Shown in pieces: positions 61,470-64,000 of a stretch of DNA of 64,000 nt. Numbering within the stretch: position 1 is the stretch's first letter; every line of letters begins with the position of its first letter. Position numbers and translations under genes: made by a program. Source of the stretch: Desulfosporosinus acididurans (GTDB taxonomy: Bacteria > Bacillota > Desulfitobacteriia > Desulfitobacteriales > Desulfitobacteriaceae); NCBI RefSeq assembly GCF_001029285.1, contig NZ_LDZY01000014.1, forward strand, positions 1-64,000. The letters run 5' to 3'. Under the pieces are notes generated by a model that was given only the letters and a program-made list of their open reading frames with translations, ran no database searches and was not told the origin of the DNA.

Positions 61470-62441
61470 TTATGAAATGATAAAGTTAAACATATAACCC
61501 GTAAAAATGATTCCACAGCCTACAATAGTCACGAAAATCACAAGCAGTTTTGGCTTTAAAACCTTACGCAGTAAGATCATTTCTGGAATGCTCAAGGCGG
61601 TGACCGCCATCATGAAAGCAAGTGCGGTGCCCATAGCGACACCTGCTCGGGTTAACTCACTGACCAGCGGAATGACTCCAGCAGCATTCGAATATAACGG
61701 GATGCCGAAGAGAACTGCGACCAACACAGCAAAAGGATTGTTTTTCCCGGCGTATTTGGCCAGCGCATCCTTAGGGATCCATCCGTGCATAAATCCCCCA
61801 ATTGCAATACCTATCACAACATAGATCCATATTTTCTTAATGAGATCCAAGGTGAAAACCCAGGCATCACGAAGTCTTTCATTTAACGTTGGAATAGGTA
61901 TTTCGAGACCATCATTATCAATTTCAATTTCATAGACATAGCCCTCGACATACTTTTCTAACCCAAGCTTGCCTAAGATGAGACCACTGATGATGGCGAT
62001 GATTTCTCCAGAAGCAATATAAATGAGGGCGATTTTTAGACCGAAAAGACTGTATAAGAGCCCGAGAGCTACTTCATTAACCATTGGGGCAGCAACTAAA
62101 TAAGAGAATGTTACCCCTAAGGGAATACCGGCTTCAACAAAGCCTATAAACAAGGGTACCGCTGAACAAGAACAAAATGGAGTGACGATTCCCAGCAACG
62201 CTGCGAGGATGTGAGCAAGAAAGGTATGTCCTTTTTTATTGGCAAGAATTTTACGGGTTTTTTCTGGTGGAAAGAAACTGCGAATAAAGGTAATGGCATA
62301 GATGATTAAGAAAAGAAGGATGAAGATCTTGATGGTGTCGTAGACAAAAAAGTTGAGCGCACTTCCAAGTTTTGAATCTTTGGCAATATTAAATACGGAG
62401 TAGATCAGCCAATCAGCTAAGTTTTGAGTCCAGGTAAACAT
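61470..62441 (-). CDS. YraQ/ArsP-type permease
   Basis: A 323-residue membrane protein with AGGAAGTGA before its ATG. Eight or more helices; GIVTPFCSCSAVPLFIGFVEAGIPLGVTFSYLVAAPMVNEVAL includes the CSCSAVP pattern of the DUF318/YraQ permease family, whose ArsP members export trivalent organoarsenicals. A large charged loop (EIDNDGLEIPIPTLNER) divides the helices. A thioredoxin-like gene and an ArsR gene lie upstream on the same strand, so a thiol-reactive metalloid substrate is plausible. Confidence 0.85.
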   Translation of the reverse strand: MFTWTQNLADWLIYSVFNIAKDSKLGSALNFFVYDTIKIFILLFLIIYAITFIRSFFPPEKTRKILANKKGHTFLAHILAALLGIVTPFCSCSAVPLFIGFVEAGIPLGVTFSYLVAAPMVNEVALGLLYSLFGLKIALIYIASGEIIAIISGLILGKLGLEKYVEGYVYEIEIDNDGLEIPIPTLNERLRDAWVFTLDLIKKIWIYVVIGIAIGGFMHGWIPKDALAKYAGKNNPFAVLVAVLFGIPLYSNAAGVIPLVSELTRAGVAMGTALAFMMAVTALSIPEMILLRKVLKPKLLVIFVTIVGCGIIFTGYMFNFIIS

Positions 62442-62572
62442 ATAATCACTTCCTGTATTACTATTTTAACGGGTTATTTGTTTGGAAAATGATGCGGCTT
62501 TGGTCTTTAACTCGATAAGAGAGACGCACCTGATAGAAGTTCACCCCCCAATAAGTAATTAAGTATTTTCTA

Positions 62573-62587
62573 ATATTATTATAATAT
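62573..62587. promoter_or_regulatory. AT palindrome upstream of the permease gene
   Basis: ATATTAT-T-ATAATAT is a perfect 7-1-7 palindrome 130 bases before the permease start, next to likely minus-strand promoter elements. It is a candidate ArsR/SmtB-type operator. Confidence 0.45.
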
Positions 62588-62629
62588 GTAATTATTATTT
62601 TTCAAGAGAAGCAGGCCTAAAAGAACAAA

Positions 62630-62657
62630 AAAACCGTCATCCTCAGATGGCGGTTTT
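62630..62657 (-). terminator. Terminator after the thioredoxin-like gene (minus strand)
   Basis: AAAACCGTCAT (62630-62640) pairs with ATGGCGGTTTT (62647-62657), with one G-U; on the minus strand a T run follows. Confidence 0.8.
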
Positions 62658-62699
62658 AAAGTTAAGTATCATGGTTAATGATAGGCAAGGAACCTTTGC

Positions 62700-62939
62700 T
62701 TAATCTTGTGCTTGAATTAATTTCTTGATTTCTGCAGCAGACAATACTTTTCCATAGGATTTAACCTTTTCGTCAATCACAAATCCCGGGGTTCTCATGA
62801 CGCCATACTTCATGACTTCTTTAATATCCTCAACTTTTGTTATTGAGGCATCGATTCCCATCTCTGCAATAGCCTCTCTGGCATTAGCCTCTAATTTCTT
62901 ACAGTTGGCACAACCGCTGCCTAGGATTTTAATCTCCAT
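62700..62939 (-). CDS. Small thioredoxin-like redox protein
   Basis: 79 residues starting MEIKILGSGC behind AAGGAGG; the 100-codon frame extends upstream into the ArsR gene. The active site is GSGCANCKKLE (CxxC near residues 10-13), and RTPGFVID gives the cis-proline. This matches the redox-active disulfide protein 2 family, small glutaredoxin-like proteins often encoded with YraQ/ArsP permeases and ArsR repressors. It may supply reducing power for metalloid handling. Confidence 0.88.
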   Translation of the reverse strand: MEIKILGSGCANCKKLEANAREAIAEMGIDASITKVEDIKEVMKYGVMRTPGFVIDEKVKSYGKVLSAAEIKKLIQAQD

Positions 62940-62952
62940 TTTCAGTTCCTCC

Positions 62953-63258
62953 TTAAGTAATAGATTCTTGAATGCTCTTAATATGGGCAATAGCAAAATC
63001 ATCCGTTAGTTTGATAATTGATTTTACTTTCTCATTGCTAATACGGTAATGAACATTGAGACCAACTCTCTCGCTGACGAGTAGACCGGCCTCTTTGAGG
63101 ATCTTTAAGTGTTGTGATAAGTTAGATTGGCTAAATTCTACATCTTCAGTGAGTTTACAGACACATTTCGGTTCATCAAGCAAAAATTTGACAATCTTAT
63201 AACGAATAGGATGGCCTAGCGCCTTTAGAACTTTGGCACTCAATTCAATTTGGTTCAT
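62953..63258 (-). CDS. arsR: ArsR-family metalloid repressor (minus strand)
   Basis: 101 residues starting MNQIELSAKVLKALGHPIRY, behind AAGGTG. The winged helix reads DEPKCVCKLTEDVEFSQSNLSQHLKILKEAGLL. CVC in helix 3 is the arsenite/antimonite-type ligand set of ArsR proteins. The thioredoxin-like gene starts 13 bases downstream, followed by the permease, forming a probable three-gene unit interrupted by one terminator. It should repress that unit in the absence of metalloid. Confidence 0.9.
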   Translation of the reverse strand: MNQIELSAKVLKALGHPIRYKIVKFLLDEPKCVCKLTEDVEFSQSNLSQHLKILKEAGLLVSERVGLNVHYRISNEKVKSIIKLTDDFAIAHIKSIQESIT

Positions 63259-63296
63259 AATGTTCACCTTTTTCGGCATAATTGCTTTGTTAATTA

Positions 63297-63331
63297 ATTA
63301 TATTATAAAATACTTATATAATCAATTTCAA
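63297..63331 (-). promoter_or_regulatory. Minus-strand arsR promoter and AT palindrome
   Basis: Read on the minus strand, TTGAAA (63331-63326) and TTATAA (63308-63303) have a 17-base spacer. ATTATAT (63297-63303) and ATATAAT (63316-63322) form an inverted repeat spanning the -10 region and part of the spacer, a likely repressor site. Confidence 0.5.
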
Positions 63332-63392
63332 GTTATTCATCTTTAATGAATGTCACAAAGAAAACTAAACTAAACTAAAATACAAATGCCAC

Positions 63393-63421
63393 TTGTTCAT
63401 ATCAAAAAAACTTGATATAAT
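63393..63421 (+). promoter_or_regulatory. Promoter and ArsR operator of the second arsR
   Basis: TTGTTC 63393-63398 and TATAAT 63416-63421 with a 17-base spacer. The palindrome ATCAA-N6-TTGAT (63401-63416) fills the spacer, so a bound ArsR would block polymerase. Transcription should begin near 63428, at the start codon itself. Confidence 0.75.
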
Positions 63422-63428
63422 TTCTTCT

Positions 63429-63734
63429 ATGATAGATATAGTTAAAATTTCTAAAGCTCTAAGCGATCCTATTCGCTATAAAATTTTATTGATGCTCCTC
63501 AACCATAAAGGATGTACATCATCTCAATGTGAGACGGATATGAAAGGCGTGTGCAATTGTGAGATTATGGAGGAGTTTGGTATGATTCAGTCTCGTGTTT
63601 CATACCACATGAAAGAACTCTGCGAAAGTGGGCTAGTCACAGAAATGCCCAAGGGAAAGTGGAAATATTATACTCTGAAAAAGGAGGCAATACGAGAGTA
63701 TAGCAAAGAATTGGGGGTTATTTTTCAACTATAA
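63429..63734 (+). CDS. arsR: ArsR-family repressor of the acr3 operon
   Basis: 101 residues starting MIDIVKISKALSDPIRYKIL at ATG 63429. A longer frame from TTG 63393 runs through the promoter and is rejected. No ribosome binding site precedes the ATG and the -10 box ends only 7 bases before it, so the message is probably leaderless. Cysteines in KGCTSSQCE and KGVCNCEIME are candidate As(III) ligands, and the recognition helix is QSRVSYHMKELCESGL. It should control itself and the exporter gene downstream through the shared ATCAA-N6-TTGAT sites. Confidence 0.88.
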   Translation: MIDIVKISKALSDPIRYKILLMLLNHKGCTSSQCETDMKGVCNCEIMEEFGMIQSRVSYHMKELCESGLVTEMPKGKWKYYTLKKEAIREYSKELGVIFQL

Positions 63735-63757
63735 CCCCTATTATTTTGTGCTTAATC

Positions 63758-63773
63758 ATCAAAATATATTGAT
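63758..63773 (+). promoter_or_regulatory. Second ATCAA-N6-TTGAT operator, upstream of acr3
   Basis: ATCAA 63758-63762 and TTGAT 63769-63773 with a 6-base spacer, the same design as the arsR promoter site. It lies 105 bases before the exporter gene. Confidence 0.65.
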
Positions 63774-63878
63774 ATGACAAGGTGGCCTTGAGTTATTGTG
63801 ATTATTTGAACACACTTCACCTATGATTAAGCTTATATGCTTTTATGAATAATCAAATAAAATTGGAGGCGATAAATA

Positions 63879-64000
63879 ATGAATCAAGATAAACCTGTTA
63901 GTCGCAAACTCTCTACTCTGGACCGATATTTAACGTTGTGGATTTTTTTGGCTATGGCAGTTGGAGTAGGATTAGGCTACTTTGTTCCTTCGTTTTCTCA
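63879..64000 (+). CDS. acr3: Acr3-type arsenite exporter, 3' end outside window
   Basis: Only the first 40 codons are present, from ATG 63879 with TTGGAGGCG upstream. They read [20 protein letters not shown] and continue GVGLGYFVP, which is the conserved opening and first membrane helix of Acr3 arsenite permeases. The preceding ArsR gene and operator support the assignment. The rest of the protein, including its catalytic cysteine, lies beyond the window. Confidence 0.85.
   Translation, partial: MNQDKPVSRKLSTLDRYLTLWIFLAMAVGVGLGYFVPSFS

Noticed and set aside
63393-63428. Upstream TTG start for the second ArsR
   Set aside because: These bases form the -35 box, operator and -10 box of the promoter, and the protein family begins near the ATG at 63429.
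1-64000. CRISPR arrays, tRNA or rRNA genes, prophage, defence islands
   Set aside because: No regularly spaced repeats, tRNA-like arms, rRNA segments or phage structural genes were recognised by eye; tRNAscan and a CRISPR finder would settle this.

Overview
The window looks like the chromosome of an anaerobic, low-GC, spore-forming Firmicute of the Desulfosporosinus/Desulfitobacterium type (Peptococcaceae). This is inferred from gene content: a 2-hydroxyacyl-CoA dehydratase cluster, a GlcD/GlcF lactate or glycolate oxidase pair, a URO-D type methyltransferase, strong GGAGG ribosome binding sites, sigma-A promoters and T-box control. It is not proved by any marker gene. No rRNA, tRNA, CRISPR array or phage was seen.

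Layout. 0-5 kb: the 3' part of an IS110-family transposase, an ECF S-component-like membrane protein, a frameshifted ABC-ATPase relic and a large hybrid histidine kinase. 5-11.4 kb: an amino acid permease, an isopropylmalate-dehydratase-type enzyme pair, and an alanine-type T-box riboswitch driving an AlaA-like aminotransferase. 11.8-22.2 kb: a membrane-anchored possible deacetylase-fold protein, a MarR/MFS efflux pair, a MocR regulator with an aminotransferase and an Asp/Glu racemase-family protein, a DUF2975 protein abutting a truncated glutamate-synthase-like gene, and a MarR-GNAT fusion. 22.6-22.9 kb: a probable 6S RNA with its own promoter and terminator. 23-29.3 kb: a URO-D methyltransferase, a PncC-like protein, an ICMT-like methyltransferase, a LUD protein, a diguanylate cyclase and a second permease. 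29.7-31.9 kb: small proteins without known function, three of which share a possible Sm-like barrel pattern.

32-40.5 kb: a complete potassium system kdpFABC-kdpD-kdpE, including a 28-residue KdpF and arrays of TTTAC repeats at 11-bp period upstream (candidate KdpE sites). 40.5-45.4 kb: an Amj-like lipid II flippase, a BtuF-C-D type importer behind a structured leader with a terminator, and an SH3-NlpC/P60 hydrolase. 46.3-52.7 kb: acyl-CoA dehydrogenase, small zinc-ribbon protein, CoA-transferase, dehydratase activator and two dehydratase subunits. Together with GlcD/GlcF (53-55.6 kb) they could form a reversible route between a 2-oxo acid, its 2-hydroxy acid, the 2-enoyl-CoA and the saturated acyl-CoA, as in the acrylate pathway. 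The actual substrate is not known.

55.7-64 kb: a helicase-like fragment, a GNAT protein, a glucuronate isomerase relic in front of uxuA-uxuB, an MFS exporter, a YraQ/ArsP-type permease with a small thioredoxin-like protein and an ArsR regulator, then a divergent second ArsR and the start of an Acr3-type arsenite exporter. The second ArsR and acr3 share an ATCAA-N6-TTGAT operator architecture. Gene decay is a theme: at least six relics lie in the window. Many reading frames extend upstream of the real start, so starts here were set by the ribosome binding site.
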